A stretch of 64,000 bases of DNA from Selenomonas sp. oral taxon 126 (lineage in GTDB: Bacteria; Bacillota; Negativicutes; Selenomonadales; Selenomonadaceae). The notes beneath the pieces are model-generated. The model saw only the letters and a program-made list of their open reading frames with translations, had not been told where the DNA came from and did not search any database. Location: the NCBI RefSeq assembly GCF_001683335.1, contig NZ_CP016201.1, positions 1,889,591-1,953,590 of the forward strand, given 5' to 3'. The position numbers and the translations under genes were made by a program. The first letter of the stretch is position 1. Every line of letters starts with the position of its first letter. Shown here one piece after another: positions 7,032-16,361 of this stretch.

Positions 7032-9446
7032 ATGACCGTGGCTGATGTCTATATCAACATTCCGGTCAAGAGTATTGCACAGGAGTTCACCTATCGTCTG
7101 CCGGAGTCGCTCGCGCAGGTTGATGCGGGCTGGCGCGTCTTTGTTCCGTTCGGCAATGTCCGCAAGGAGGGCTTCGTCACCTGCGTGCGCCCGTACGCTC
7201 CTGCGCGTGACGGGGCACACGCGCTGAAGGAAATCATCGAGGCGGTGGATGAGGAGGCGTGGTTCTCGCCGCAGCTCCTCGCTGCAGCGCAGGAACTCGC
7301 CGCGTTCTACCTCTGCTCAGCAGCGGAGATCATGCGTCTCTTCATGCCGGGCAAGAGTGGTCTGCGCATCTTCCCCGTCTATCGTGCAGCGGAGGATGCG
7401 GACGAGGCGCATCCACTGCTCGCCGATTGCAACGCGAACGCCGTCTATCGCTATCTTTCTGAGAACGGTGCGCGGCGTATGACGGAGCTGCGGCGCACAC
7501 TGCCCTCCACTCCGGTGGAGGAGTGTGTGGAAAAACTCCTGCGCTATCATCTCGTGCGCAGGGAGTATCATGCGGATCGCCGCGACAAGGCTCGCTACGA
7601 GAAGTATTATACGGCGGGCGCAATCACGGACGAGCTGCTTGCGGGATTTTCCCGAAAACCCGCGCAGGCGCGGGCGCTTGCGCTCTTTCGGGAGCGGGAG
7701 GAATATGCGCGCGCGGAACTCGACGAGAAGGGCATCTCGCCCGCGACGATCAAGAATCTCGTTGTCGCAGGTCTTCTGACGGAGCATCTGCGGCGCAGAC
7801 TGCGCAATCCCTACGGAACGGGTGTGGGAGCAGCGCGGGCAGATGAGCTGACACAGGCGCAGCGCGCGGCTGTCAAAGCGCTGCGTGAGGGCGTTGATGG
7901 CGGTGGCTATCAGGGCTTTCTGCTGCACGGCGTCACGGGCAGCGGCAAGACGCGCGTCTACATCGAGACGGCGCGCGCCGTGCGCGCACGCGGACGGCAG
8001 GTCGTCGTGCTCGTGCCCGAGATTGCACTCACGGGGCAGCTCATCACGGCGTTTCAGGAGGTCTTTGCAGATGACATCGTCGTCCTGCACAGTCAGCTCT
8101 CGCTCGCGGAGCGCAACGATTCGATTTTCCGCGTGCGGCGCGGCGACGCGGGCATCATTATCGGCGCGCGCTCGGCGCTCTTCACGCCCGCCAACGACGT
8201 TGGCGCAATCATCCTCGACGAGGAACAGGATATGTCCTACAAGCAGGATGAGTCGCCGCGCTATCACGCGCGCGTGGTCGCGGAGATTCTCGCGCGGCGG
8301 CACGGCGCAATCCTCGTCCTCGGCAGTGCGACGCCATCGCTCGAGTCCTATGCGCGCGCGCAGGCGGGGGAGCTGACCTTCCTCGCGATGCCGGAGCGCA
8401 TCGGCAGCCAGCCGTTGCCGCAGGTGCGCGCGGTCGATATGCGCGAGGAGTTGCGGCGCGGGCGGCGCACGATCATCTCACGCGCCCTGCGCGAACTGCT
8501 CACGGAGACGCTTGCGCGCCATGAGCAGGCAATCATCATGCTGAATCGGCGCGGCTACTCGACCTTCATCATGTGTCGCTCCTGCGGGGCGGTCATCACC
8601 TGCGCGGACTGCGGTCTGCCGCTCGTCTACCACGCGAACGGCGCGCTCGTCTGCCATCACTGCGACCTGCGCGCCGCCGTGCCCGAGACTTGCCCGAAAT
8701 GCGGCAGCCGCTACATCAAATACTTCGGCTCGGGGACGGAAAAGCTCGAGGAGGAGCTGGGGCAGCTGCTCCCGGCAGCGCGCCTTGTGCGCATGGATCG
8801 CGATACGACGGGACGTAAATTCGCGCATACGGAGATTCTGACGCAGTTTCGCAGGCGCAACTTCGACATCCTCCTCGGCACGCAGATGGTTGCAAAGGGA
8901 CACGACCTGCCCGGCGTGCAGGCGGTTGGCATCATCAGTGCCGATGCGAGTCTGAATCTGCCCGATTTCCGCGCGGCGGAGCGCTGCTTCATGCTCATCA
9001 CACAGACGGCAGGGCGTGCGGGGCGCCACGGTGCACGCGGTGAGGTCATCGTGCAGACGTACAATCCCGAGCACTATGCTGTGCAGGCGGCGCTGCGGCA
9101 GGACTACGAGGCGTTCGCCGTGCAGGAACTTGAACGCCGCCGCGAGCTCTTCTATCCGCCGTTCAGCCGCCTCGTAAAGCTCCTCTTTCACGATCCGAAC
9201 CGTGAACGCGCATGGGGCGAGGCAAACGCCTTTGTGACGGCCTTCCAATCGGCGTTTGCGAAGGAGGCCGGCTGTATGGCAATCGGGCCGTCGCCCGCAT
9301 TGATCGAGCGGGAGCGCGGCAGATACCGCTTTATCGTCCTCATCAAAACGACTGCGCTCGCGAATGTGCAGGAGTATTTGCGCGCACATGAGATTCATCT
9401 GCGCGATGATATTGCGATTGATATCGACCCCATCGCGATTTTTTGA
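7032..9446 (+). CDS. priA: Primosomal protein N', replication restart helicase
   Basis: An 804-residue PriA. The N-terminal DNA-binding part is followed by a superfamily 2 helicase core: Walker A GVTGSGKT (about residue 298) and the DEExx box as DEEQ (ILDEEQDMSYKQ). A zinc-binding cysteine cluster (CRSCG, CADCG, CHHCD, CPKCGS, about residues 515-560) is complete. The later LGTQMVAKGHDLPGV and QTAGRAGRHGARG motifs are helicase motifs V and VI. PriA reloads the replisome at stalled forks. The usual family box is DEEH; the Q here is a conservative oddity. In many relatives priA sits near def/fmt; these are not seen here. Confidence 0.95.
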   Translation: MTVADVYINIPVKSIAQEFTYRLPESLAQVDAGWRVFVPFGNVRKEGFVTCVRPYAPARDGAHALKEIIEAVDEEAWFSPQLLAAAQELAAFYLCSAAEIMRLFMPGKSGLRIFPVYRAAEDADEAHPLLADCNANAVYRYLSENGARRMTELRRTLPSTPVEECVEKLLRYHLVRREYHADRRDKARYEKYYTAGAITDELLAGFSRKPAQARALALFREREEYARAELDEKGISPATIKNLVVAGLLTEHLRRRLRNPYGTGVGAARADELTQAQRAAVKALREGVDGGGYQGFLLHGVTGSGKTRVYIETARAVRARGRQVVVLVPEIALTGQLITAFQEVFADDIVVLHSQLSLAERNDSIFRVRRGDAGIIIGARSALFTPANDVGAIILDEEQDMSYKQDESPRYHARVVAEILARRHGAILVLGSATPSLESYARAQAGELTFLAMPERIGSQPLPQVRAVDMREELRRGRRTIISRALRELLTETLARHEQAIIMLNRRGYSTFIMCRSCGAVITCADCGLPLVYHANGALVCHHCDLRAAVPETCPKCGSRYIKYFGSGTEKLEEELGQLLPAARLVRMDRDTTGRKFAHTEILTQFRRRNFDILLGTQMVAKGHDLPGVQAVGIISADASLNLPDFRAAERCFMLITQTAGRAGRHGARGEVIVQTYNPEHYAVQAALRQDYEAFAVQELERRRELFYPPFSRLVKLLFHDPNRERAWGEANAFVTAFQSAFAKEAGCMAIGPSPALIERERGRYRFIVLIKTTALANVQEYLRAHEIHLRDDIAIDIDPIAIF

Positions 9447-9519
9447 GAAATAATAGAAAAAACTATTGAATATAATTGGAAATCCTGTTAATCTGAAAAC
9501 AGAAGGAAGACGGATGAAA

Positions 9520-9562
9520 GGAATCGCTGATAAAATGAAATCCGTCATTTATCAGTGCTTCC
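9520..9562. repeat. Miniature inverted-repeat element, copy A (43-bp remnant)
   Basis: Only the two ends of the element family remain: GGAATCGCTGATAAAATGA and, inverted, TCATTTATCAGTGCTTCC, with about 6 bases between them. No target duplication is visible, unlike the other four copies. It lies between priA and ispE. Confidence 0.8.
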
Positions 9563-9613
9563 GACATGCGAAGCGGCACGAATCTTTTTTCCTTGGAGCA
9601 ATGGAGGCATCCT

Positions 9614-10477
9614 ATGGTGACGATTTTCGGGCGGGCGAAGATCAATCTGACGCTCGACATTCTGGGACTCAGGGAGGACGGGTATCACGAGATTGCAACC
9701 GTGATGCAGTCCCTCGCACTCGCAGACACGCTTACGCTCACGCAGCAGGAGGAGGGAATTACGCTGCGTGTAGACCTGCCGGGACTCGAGGCGGATGAAC
9801 GCAATCTCGCCCATCGCGCGGCGGATCTCGTCATGAGCGAGTGCGGCGTGCGCGGCGGTGTCCATATCGACATTACAAAGCGAATCCCCGTCGCTGCGGG
9901 GCTTGCGGGCGGTAGTGCCGACGCGGCGGCGACGCTGCGCGGGATGAACGAACTCTATGCACTCAACCTCTCGGATGAGGAACTTTGCAGACTTGGCGCC
10001 AAACTTGGCTCCGACATTCCCTTTTCCATCATGGGCGGTACCGTCCTTGCGACGGGGCGCGGCGAGATCATGCAGCATCTCGCGGATTTCCCCGCCACCC
10101 ATGTCGTGCTTGCAAAGCCTCCGGTCGCCGTCTCAACGCCGTGGGCATATCGCAGCTATGACGCCCATCCGGCGGAGGTTCATCCGGACAATGCGGCGTT
10201 CTTGGAGGCGCTTGCGCGCGGAGATCGCGCACGCTGCGCAGAGCTGATCTGCAATGTGCTCGAGCCTGTGACAGAGACAACGCATCCCGTGATCGGTGAC
10301 TATCGTGCGCGCATGCGTGCACACGGTGCGCTCTGCGCGATGATGTCGGGCAGCGGCCCGACGGTGTTCGGTCTCTTTGCAGAGGAGGGCGCTGCGGCAG
10401 AGGCGGCAGCCGCGTTCCAAGAGGAGACGGATGCCGATGTCCATCTGACGCATACTGTGGGCAGGTACGGAGTGTAG
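9614..10477 (+). CDS. ispE: 4-diphosphocytidyl-2-C-methyl-D-erythritol kinase
   Basis: A 287-residue GHMP kinase of the MEP isoprenoid pathway, phosphorylating the 2-hydroxyl of CDP-methylerythritol. The substrate region AKINLTLDI and DGYHEIATVMQSL at the N-terminus, the ATP loop PVAAGLAGGSADAAATLRG and the C-terminal MSGSGPTVFG are all present. The start at 9614 is chosen because it gives the standard N-terminus (VTIFGRAKINL) with GGAGG 7 bases upstream; a frame-open extension to 9566 would include mobile-repeat sequence. It is followed after 22 bases by a GntR gene and then glmU. Confidence 0.95.
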   Translation: MVTIFGRAKINLTLDILGLREDGYHEIATVMQSLALADTLTLTQQEEGITLRVDLPGLEADERNLAHRAADLVMSECGVRGGVHIDITKRIPVAAGLAGGSADAAATLRGMNELYALNLSDEELCRLGAKLGSDIPFSIMGGTVLATGRGEIMQHLADFPATHVVLAKPPVAVSTPWAYRSYDAHPAEVHPDNAAFLEALARGDRARCAELICNVLEPVTETTHPVIGDYRARMRAHGALCAMMSGSGPTVFGLFAEEGAAAEAAAAFQEETDADVHLTHTVGRYGV

Positions 10478-10499
10478 CAGGAGAACCAGAGGGATCAAT

Positions 10500-11237
10500 A
10501 TGCAAGGAAAACTATCACCGGTTGTTGTAAACAGTTACCAGCCGCTTCGCGAGATTGTCTGTGAGGTGCTGCGCGATGCCATTCGCGGGGGGATTCTGAA
10601 GCCCGGTGAATGGCTGAAGGAAAACGACCTCGCAGATGAACTGCTCGTCAGCCGCACGCCTGTGCGCGAGGCAATCCGCAAGCTCGAGCAGGAGGGCTAT
10701 GTCGTCACCGTGCCGCGCCGCGGCGCCTATGTGGCGAGCGTATCCATCCGCGACATCAACGAGATCTTTGAGATCCGCGCTGCACTCGAGGCGCTTGCCT
10801 GCGAGCTGGCGGCGGAGCGGATCACCGATGAGGAGCAGGAGCGCCTTGAGCGTCTCCTCGTTGCCATCGGGCGCGCCATCGAGGAGCATGACATGGAGCG
10901 CATCGTCAGAACGGACATCGAGTTCCACGAGCTCCTGTATCAGGCGGCACGCAACGAGCGGCTGCTTGCAATCATCGGCAATCTGCGCGAGCAGCTCACG
11001 CGCTTTCGTACAATCTCTATGTCCTATCCGGGGCGTCTCAAGGCGACGCTCGAGGAGCACCGCGCAATCGTGGATGCGATTGGTTCGGGCGATGCGCGCT
11101 ATGCGCGCAAGGTGGGCGCAAAGCATATGGAGAACTCGGAACAGACCCTGCTCTATGCCATCGAGGAGCAGGAGAAAAAAACGGGAACGACGATCATCAA
11201 ACGCAAGCATAAAAAGAGTAAGGAAGACGCCGAGTAG
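10500..11237 (+). CDS. GntR-family transcriptional regulator (FadR subfamily)
   Basis: A 245-residue regulator with an N-terminal winged helix (LADELLVSRTPVREAIRKLE) and an all-helical FCD ligand domain (EIFEIRAALEALACELAA, DIEFHELLYQAARNERL). FCD domains often bind a metal and a carboxylic acid through Asp and His residues, seen here as D-x3-H (DIEFH). It lies between ispE and glmU with short gaps, so it is probably co-transcribed with them rather than a dedicated local regulator. The effector is unknown. The C-terminus is a lysine-rich tail. Confidence 0.9.
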   Translation: MQGKLSPVVVNSYQPLREIVCEVLRDAIRGGILKPGEWLKENDLADELLVSRTPVREAIRKLEQEGYVVTVPRRGAYVASVSIRDINEIFEIRAALEALACELAAERITDEEQERLERLLVAIGRAIEEHDMERIVRTDIEFHELLYQAARNERLLAIIGNLREQLTRFRTISMSYPGRLKATLEEHRAIVDAIGSGDARYARKVGAKHMENSEQTLLYAIEEQEKKTGTTIIKRKHKKSKEDAE

Positions 11238-11264
11238 GCGCTTCCGGAGAACGGGAGGAGCATA

Positions 11265-12629
11265 ATGTTGGATTTTGTTACGGTTATTTTGGCAGCTGGT
11301 AAGGGGACGCGTATGAAGTCGAAGCTGCCGAAAGTCCTGCATCGTGCGGCGGGGAAATCCATGCTGCAGCACGTCATTGACGCAGCGGATGCAGCGGGGG
11401 CGCGGCGCAACATCGTCGTCACAGGGTTTGGCGGCGATGTCGTGCGCGAAGCAATCGGAGACAGCGTGGAGTATGTGGAGCAGCGCGAGCAGCTCGGGAC
11501 GGGGCACGCCGTTCTGCAGACGAAGGAGCTGCTCGCAAAGGAACACGGGACGATCATGGTGCTCTGCGGAGATACGCCGCTCCTGACGGCGGAACTCCTT
11601 GCGCGCTTCCACGAGGAGCATGTACACGCAGGTGCAAAGGCGACTGTCCTCACGGCGATTATGCCGAACGCAAAGGGCTATGGACGCATCGTCCGCCGCG
11701 AGAGCGGCGAGGTGCTCAAGATTGTCGAGCACAAGGACGCAACGCCCGAGGAGCGCGAGATCCATGAGGTCAATGCGGGCATCTACTGCTTTGACGCGCA
11801 GGCGCTCTTTGCAGCTCTTTCAAAGGTGACAAATGACAATGCACAGGGGGAGTACTATCTTCCCGATGTCCTCAGCATTCTGCGCGATGCGGGCGAGAAA
11901 ATCTGGGCGGTTATCGCGGACAACTATGAGAGCACGCTCGGCATCAATTCGCGCAGTCAGCTCGCCGTCGCGGAGCGCATCCTGCGCCGCCGCAAGGTCG
12001 AGGAGCTGATGGCGGACGGCGTGACGATCATCGATCCGCATACGACGTTCATCGACGCGGAGGTGCGCGTCGGCATGGACACGGTCATCTATCCGTTCAC
12101 CTTCCTCGAGGGGCTCACGGTGATCGGTGAGGACTGCGTGATCGGGCCCAATGTGCGCTTTCAGGACATGGTCATCGGCGACAATGTCAAGGCGCACTAT
12201 GTCTATGCACATGATGCCGAGGTTGAGAGCGGAACGGATCTTGGTCAGTTCAACCACATCCGTCCGGACAGCCACATCAGCGCGGGCGTGAAGATTGGCA
12301 ATTTCGTCGAGGTCAAGAACTCGAACATCGGCGAGGGCTCGAAGCTGCCCCATCTTTCCTATATCGGGGACTGCGATATGGGCGCGCACGTCAACATGGG
12401 CTGCGGCACGATCACGGTCAACTACGATGGGAAGCAGAAGTTCCGCACGCATATCGCGGACAATGCCTTTGTCGGCTGCAACTCGAACCTCGTCGCCCCC
12501 GTCACCGTCGGCGATGGTGCCTATGTCGCCGCCGGCTCGACCATCACGCGCGACGTACCCGCAGGCACGCTCTCCGTGGCGCGCGCGCGGCAGAAGGAGA
12601 TCGAGGGCTGGCACGATAAACGGAAATGA
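11265..12629 (+). CDS. glmU: Bifunctional UDP-N-acetylglucosamine pyrophosphorylase / glucosamine-1-phosphate N-acetyltransferase
   Basis: A 454-residue GlmU, full length. The N-terminal uridylyltransferase has LAAGKGTRMKSKLPKVLH; the C-terminal half is a left-handed beta-helix of hexapeptide repeats (VIGPNVRFQDMVIGDNV) that carries the acetyltransferase, with the NFVEVKNS, YIGD and MGCGTITVNYDG active-site segments. It makes UDP-GlcNAc for peptidoglycan and lipopolysaccharide. GGGAGG lies a few bases before the ATG. The prs gene follows, a conserved glmU-prs pairing in Firmicutes. Confidence 0.96.
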   Translation: MLDFVTVILAAGKGTRMKSKLPKVLHRAAGKSMLQHVIDAADAAGARRNIVVTGFGGDVVREAIGDSVEYVEQREQLGTGHAVLQTKELLAKEHGTIMVLCGDTPLLTAELLARFHEEHVHAGAKATVLTAIMPNAKGYGRIVRRESGEVLKIVEHKDATPEEREIHEVNAGIYCFDAQALFAALSKVTNDNAQGEYYLPDVLSILRDAGEKIWAVIADNYESTLGINSRSQLAVAERILRRRKVEELMADGVTIIDPHTTFIDAEVRVGMDTVIYPFTFLEGLTVIGEDCVIGPNVRFQDMVIGDNVKAHYVYAHDAEVESGTDLGQFNHIRPDSHISAGVKIGNFVEVKNSNIGEGSKLPHLSYIGDCDMGAHVNMGCGTITVNYDGKQKFRTHIADNAFVGCNSNLVAPVTVGDGAYVAAGSTITRDVPAGTLSVARARQKEIEGWHDKRK

Positions 12630-12710
12630 GGTGCGGTCTGAACCCCGCATATGGTTCTGAACACTGTGAAAAAGACAGGCAACGCTCTTCCAAAAAACCA
12701 TCGTGCGTGT

Positions 12711-12716
12711 TATACT
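12711..12716 (+). promoter_or_regulatory. Candidate -10 for prs
   Basis: TATACT within GTGTTATACTATG, 63 bases before the prs start. No strong -35 is seen (TTCCAA at 12689 is the best). The 150-base glmU-prs gap suggests prs has its own promoter. Confidence 0.4.
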
Positions 12717-12778
12717 ATGAATAGTTCTTGTGTATTCTATTTATAGTGACACATCTGGTTTTTAGGAGGAACATAGAG

Positions 12779-13732
12779 ATGAGTTTTCCGACCGACAACG
12801 TGTGCATCCTGACGGGGAATGCCAATCCACAGTTGGCAAAGGATATTGCGGAACGTATCGGCATACCGCTCTGCGAGGCTTTCGTCGGACAGTTCAACAA
12901 CGGCGAGATCCAGGTGATGATCGAGGAGAGCATTCGCGGCAAGGATATCTTCATCATCCAGTCGACGAGCTTTCCCGTCAACGACAACCTCATGGAACTG
13001 CTGATTCTCACAGATGCGTGCAAGCGTGCATCTGCGCACAGCATTACAGCGGTTGTCCCGTACTACGCCTACGCGCGTCAGGATCGTAAGACGCGCGGGC
13101 GCGAGCCGATCTCGGCGAAGCTCGTTGCAAATCTCATGACGACAGCGGGTGTGACCCGCGTTGTCACGGTCGATCTCCATGCGGGACAGATTCAGGGATT
13201 CTTCGATATTCCCGTGGATCATCTTGCTGCCGCTCCCGTGCTTGCCGGTTACTTCCGCGAGCAGGAGATTGAGGATCTCGTCGTTGTCTCGCCCGACCTC
13301 GGTGGTGTCACGCGAGCGCGCATCATGGCGGACTTCCTCCGTGCACCGATTGCCATCATTGAGAAGCGGCGTCCCTGTCCGGGCTGCGCGGAGGTCATGA
13401 ACCTCATCGGTGAGGTCGAGGGGAAGACAGCACTCCTCATCGACGATATTGTCGATACGGCGGGATCTCTCTGCGAGGGGGCAAAGGCGCTCAAGGAGCG
13501 CGGAGCAAAGCGCGTGTTGGCGGCATGCTCGCATGCGATCCTGAGCGATCCCGCAGTCGAGCGGCTCAACGCCTCCGTCATTGACCAGCTGGTCATCACC
13601 GATTCGATCCCGCTTCCACCGGAGAAGCAGTCCGATAAACTCGTTACACTCTCGCTTGCACAGTCCCTTGCGGATGTCATTGTGCGCATTCAAAGTCATC
13701 GTTCGGTGAGCCTGCTCTTCAATCATCACTAA
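12779..13732 (+). CDS. prs: Ribose-phosphate pyrophosphokinase
   Basis: A 317-residue PRPP synthetase. [23 protein letters not shown] and the catalytic/flexible loop [19 protein letters not shown] are standard, and the PRPP-binding loop is [14 protein letters not shown]. It transfers pyrophosphate from ATP to ribose 5-phosphate for nucleotide, His and Trp synthesis. The start at 12779 is chosen for AGGAGG 9 bases upstream and match to the family N-terminus; an open upstream extension to 12728 lacks a binding site. Confidence 0.96.
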   Translation: MSFPTDNVCILTGNANPQLAKDIAERIGIPLCEAFVGQFNNGEIQVMIEESIRGKDIFIIQSTSFPVNDNLMELLILTDACKRASAHSITAVVPYYAYARQDRKTRGREPISAKLVANLMTTAGVTRVVTVDLHAGQIQGFFDIPVDHLAAAPVLAGYFREQEIEDLVVVSPDLGGVTRARIMADFLRAPIAIIEKRRPCPGCAEVMNLIGEVEGKTALLIDDIVDTAGSLCEGAKALKERGAKRVLAACSHAILSDPAVERLNASVIDQLVITDSIPLPPEKQSDKLVTLSLAQSLADVIVRIQSHRSVSLLFNHH

Positions 13733-13753
13733 GCAAGTTCCCCGCAGACAGAG

Positions 13754-13783
13754 AAAGAGACGTCGAAGGGGCGTCTCTTTTTT
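13754..13783 (+). terminator. Terminator after prs
   Basis: AAAGAGACG pairs with CGTCTCTTT across a 9-base loop, followed by a T tract. Confidence 0.8.
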
Positions 13784-13806
13784 CGTACATTTTGTAGGAG
13801 TATGTT

Positions 13807-14670
13807 ATGCATGTCATCATCATCGGTTCCGGTCCTGCGGGCGTCTCCGCTGCACTCTATGCACGGCGTGGCGGTGCGGATGTGACTGTCATCTCGAAGG
13901 GGGCGGGCGGTCTGACCACGGCAGAGTGGGTCGAGAACTACTACGGCTTTGCGGAGCCGATCTCCGGCGCAGAGCTAGAGCAGCGCGGCATCGCAGGGGC
14001 AGAGCGGCTCGGTGTCCGCTTTGAGACAGATGAGGTGCTTGCCGTTTTGCCTGTGGAGGAGGGGCGGGGCTTTCGACTTGAGGCGGCGTGCAGAACGTAT
14101 GCAGCGGATGCTGTGATCCTTGCGGCAGGGGCGTCGCGCAAGACACTCTCCATTCCGGGCCTCAGGGACTTCGAGGGGCGCGGCGTGAGTTACTGCGCGA
14201 TCTGCGACGCATTCTTTTATCGCGGGAAAAAGGTCGCGGTCATCGGGGCGGGTGACTATGCCCTGCACGAGGCAGAGATCCTGCGTCCGCATGCCGCACA
14301 GCTTTCCCTGCTGACGAACGGGGAGGAGCCCTCCGTTGCGATTTCGGATGGTATTGCCGTGCAGACGCAGAAGATTGTCCGCATCGAAGGGGCGCGCCGC
14401 GTGCAGCACATCGTCTTTGATGATGAGACAGGCATGGATGTGGATGGCATCTTTATGGCGATCGGCACAGCGGGGAGCATGGAGCTGGCGCGCAAACTCG
14501 GAGTCGTGCTCAGCGATGGGAAAATTGCTGTGGGCAAGCATATGGAGACGAATGTGCCGGGCGTCTATGCTGCGGGGGACTGTACGGGCGGACTGCTGCA
14601 GATTGCAAAGGCTGTCTATGAGGGCGCTGAGGCGGGACTTGCCGCCGTGCAATATCTGCGCAAGCAATAG
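13807..14670 (+). CDS. Thioredoxin reductase-like FAD/NAD(P)H flavoprotein
   Basis: A 287-residue two-dinucleotide-binding oxidoreductase of the TrxB class. FAD site: IIGSGPAGVSAALYARRGG at the N-terminus and GVYAAGDCTGG near the C-terminus. NAD(P)H site: VAVIGAGDYALHEAE. A redox-active CAIC (in SYCAICDAFFY) stands in the TrxB position (family CAxC). It is shorter than typical TrxB (about 310), and the GAGDYALHEAE loop differs from GGGNSA of classical TrxB, so the electron acceptor may not be thioredoxin. It precedes a Crp/Fnr regulator by 33 bases, suggesting redox-linked co-expression. Confidence 0.88.
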   Translation: MHVIIIGSGPAGVSAALYARRGGADVTVISKGAGGLTTAEWVENYYGFAEPISGAELEQRGIAGAERLGVRFETDEVLAVLPVEEGRGFRLEAACRTYAADAVILAAGASRKTLSIPGLRDFEGRGVSYCAICDAFFYRGKKVAVIGAGDYALHEAEILRPHAAQLSLLTNGEEPSVAISDGIAVQTQKIVRIEGARRVQHIVFDDETGMDVDGIFMAIGTAGSMELARKLGVVLSDGKIAVGKHMETNVPGVYAAGDCTGGLLQIAKAVYEGAEAGLAAVQYLRKQ

Positions 14671-14703
14671 AAACTATTCTGGGGGAGAGAAGGGGGGACG
14701 GAG

Positions 14704-15396
14704 ATGAAGGCGCATAGTACAGATAGCGGAAATTTTCGAGAGTATATGGATCAATTTGCGTTGTGGAGCGCACTTACACCGCAGCAGCGGGATACGTTGG
14801 CTGCGCATACGCGTTTTGTCCGCTATAAGAAGGGGACATCTGTTCATCGTGGTTCGCTTGGCGGCGCGGGGACGCTGCACATCATATCCGGTACGCTGCG
14901 CGTCTATACCCTCTCTGAGGAAGGTCGTGAGTTCACGCTCTACTTCCTGCGTGACGGAGATGTTGCCCTTCTTGCAAGTACGTCCTTTCTGGGAACCATC
15001 TCTTACGACATCGCTATTGATGCGACCAAGAATACGGAGCTCTTTGTCTCGGATACGGAGACCGTGCGGGAAATTCTCTGTGCAAATGTCGAAGTGCGTG
15101 CGCATGCCTATGAGCACGCCGTTGTGCGCCTGTCCGAAATGCTGTGGAAATTCCATCAGATGCTTTTCACCTCGGCGGAGCGGCGGCTTGCTAAATTTCT
15201 GCTCGCGGAATCTGCGCGTACTGCGGGCGATGAAATCCGCCTGACGCATGAGGAGACAGCGCAGTATCTCGGCACGGCACGGGAGGTTGTCAGCCGCCTC
15301 ATGCGCGAGTTCAGTCAGGAGGGACTGGTACAGACCTCCAGGGGCTGCATCCACATACTTGATCGTGCAGCACTTCAGGAGCGTGCAGGTGCTTGA
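14704..15396 (+). CDS. Crp/Fnr-family transcriptional regulator
   Basis: A 230-residue regulator: cyclic-nucleotide-binding-like beta barrel at residues about 20-130 (GTLHIISGTLRVYTLSEEGREFTLYFLRDGD) and a C-terminal helix-turn-helix (LTHEETAQYLGTAREVVSRLMREFSQEG). There is no N-terminal cysteine cluster of the FNR type, so iron-sulfur oxygen sensing is unlikely; the ligand is unknown. It is placed between a TrxB-like flavoprotein gene and a small membrane protein gene and may regulate them. Confidence 0.9.
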   Translation: MKAHSTDSGNFREYMDQFALWSALTPQQRDTLAAHTRFVRYKKGTSVHRGSLGGAGTLHIISGTLRVYTLSEEGREFTLYFLRDGDVALLASTSFLGTISYDIAIDATKNTELFVSDTETVREILCANVEVRAHAYEHAVVRLSEMLWKFHQMLFTSAERRLAKFLLAESARTAGDEIRLTHEETAQYLGTAREVVSRLMREFSQEGLVQTSRGCIHILDRAALQERAGA

Positions 15397-15418
15397 TTGT
15401 CTTTCTTTGGAGGAGTTC

Positions 15419-16123
15419 ATGCTGATCTATGTCTTGGCAGTCCTTGTTGTTCTGCTGCTCATCATTCTGTTTCGCTATCTGCCGCGGCGGGTCTTTCTGA
15501 TCTTTGTCACCTTGCTCATCGTGCTCGGTGGCATCGTCTTCCGCATACAGACCGCAGAGCGTGCTCCGGAGCCGCTGACAATCGAGGAACGCGCCGCCCT
15601 TGCACGGGAGCAGGAGATCTTTACCCCGTGGTGGGGGGCATATCAGAAACAGATTGCAGAACTTGACCGCAACTGGACGCGCTTTCATCAGATTCTCTCC
15701 GATGCGAAGGAGGGGGAGACGGATCTCGAGATTACCTATGCGCGCCTTGTGGATCTCGAGCGCGACATGGTCGAGCTGCGCGTGCGCATGGAGCAGAACG
15801 CTCCGCCGATCGAACTCTCGAACCGCGTCTACGATCCGCTTGCCGTCATCATGGCAAAGACGAACGACTATGCCGCAGCTCAGCAGAAGACGATCACACT
15901 GACGCGTGCTGCAGCTGATCCTGCGGCGATGCGGGAGCAGAATCCCGCCGAGCAGGCGCGTCTCCTGGAACTCGTCATGCTCCGCGAATCGCCCATTGCG
16001 CTCTTTATCAGCGATGAGGTCGGTCTCATCCGCCGCCATTTTGCACCCGTTTCAGCATCGCATGCAGAGAAAGGAAAGTCCGGTGAGGCGCAGGAGGACG
16101 ATGAAAAATCGCTCGACAAATAG
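15419..16123 (+). CDS. Membrane-anchored protein of unknown function
   Basis: A 234-residue protein. The start at 15419 is chosen for GGAGG 6 bases upstream and because it begins with two adjoining transmembrane helices (about residues 2-17 and 23-40, split by RYLPRR). The rest is a soluble, charged helical region (about residues 50-210) with a conserved-looking PWWGAYQKQIAELDRNWTRF start and an acidic/basic tail. No enzyme motif is visible. It follows the Crp/Fnr gene by 22 bases and ends just before a tRNA gene. Confidence 0.75.
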   Translation: MLIYVLAVLVVLLLIILFRYLPRRVFLIFVTLLIVLGGIVFRIQTAERAPEPLTIEERAALAREQEIFTPWWGAYQKQIAELDRNWTRFHQILSDAKEGETDLEITYARLVDLERDMVELRVRMEQNAPPIELSNRVYDPLAVIMAKTNDYAAAQQKTITLTRAAADPAAMREQNPAEQARLLELVMLRESPIALFISDEVGLIRRHFAPVSASHAEKGKSGEAQEDDEKSLDK

Positions 16124-16158
16124 CGTGTTTTGAGATATAATCCAACTTGTGCTTTACT

Positions 16159-16233
16159 GCGCTCGTAGTCCAGTGGATAGGACGTTAGCCTCCGGAGCTG
16201 AAAGCGTGGGTTCGACTCCCGCCGAGCGCACCA
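16159..16233 (+). tRNA. tRNA-Arg (CCG anticodon)
   Basis: A full cloverleaf: acceptor GCGCTCG pairs with CGAGCGC, D-stem GTCC/GGAC, anticodon stem TTAGC/GCTGA with loop CTCCGGA (anticodon CCG, reading CGG), T-stem GTGGG/CCCGC with loop TTCGACT, discriminator A and an encoded CCA end. Confidence 0.95.
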
Positions 16234-16244
16234 TATGTGAATCT

Positions 16245-16273
16245 GTCCTGTGGAATTTCTGCAGGACTTTTTT
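16245..16273 (+). terminator. Terminator after tRNA-Arg
   Basis: GTCCTG pairs with CAGGAC across an 11-base loop, followed by TTTTTTATT, 12 bases after the tRNA CCA end. Confidence 0.8.
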
Positions 16274-16361
16274 ATTAGGAAAAACTGAAAAAGGATTTTG
16301 ATGGACTGTGAAGAATATTTACAGGAAGGAGATTTTTATTTTTTCGTTAGGAGATGAATGA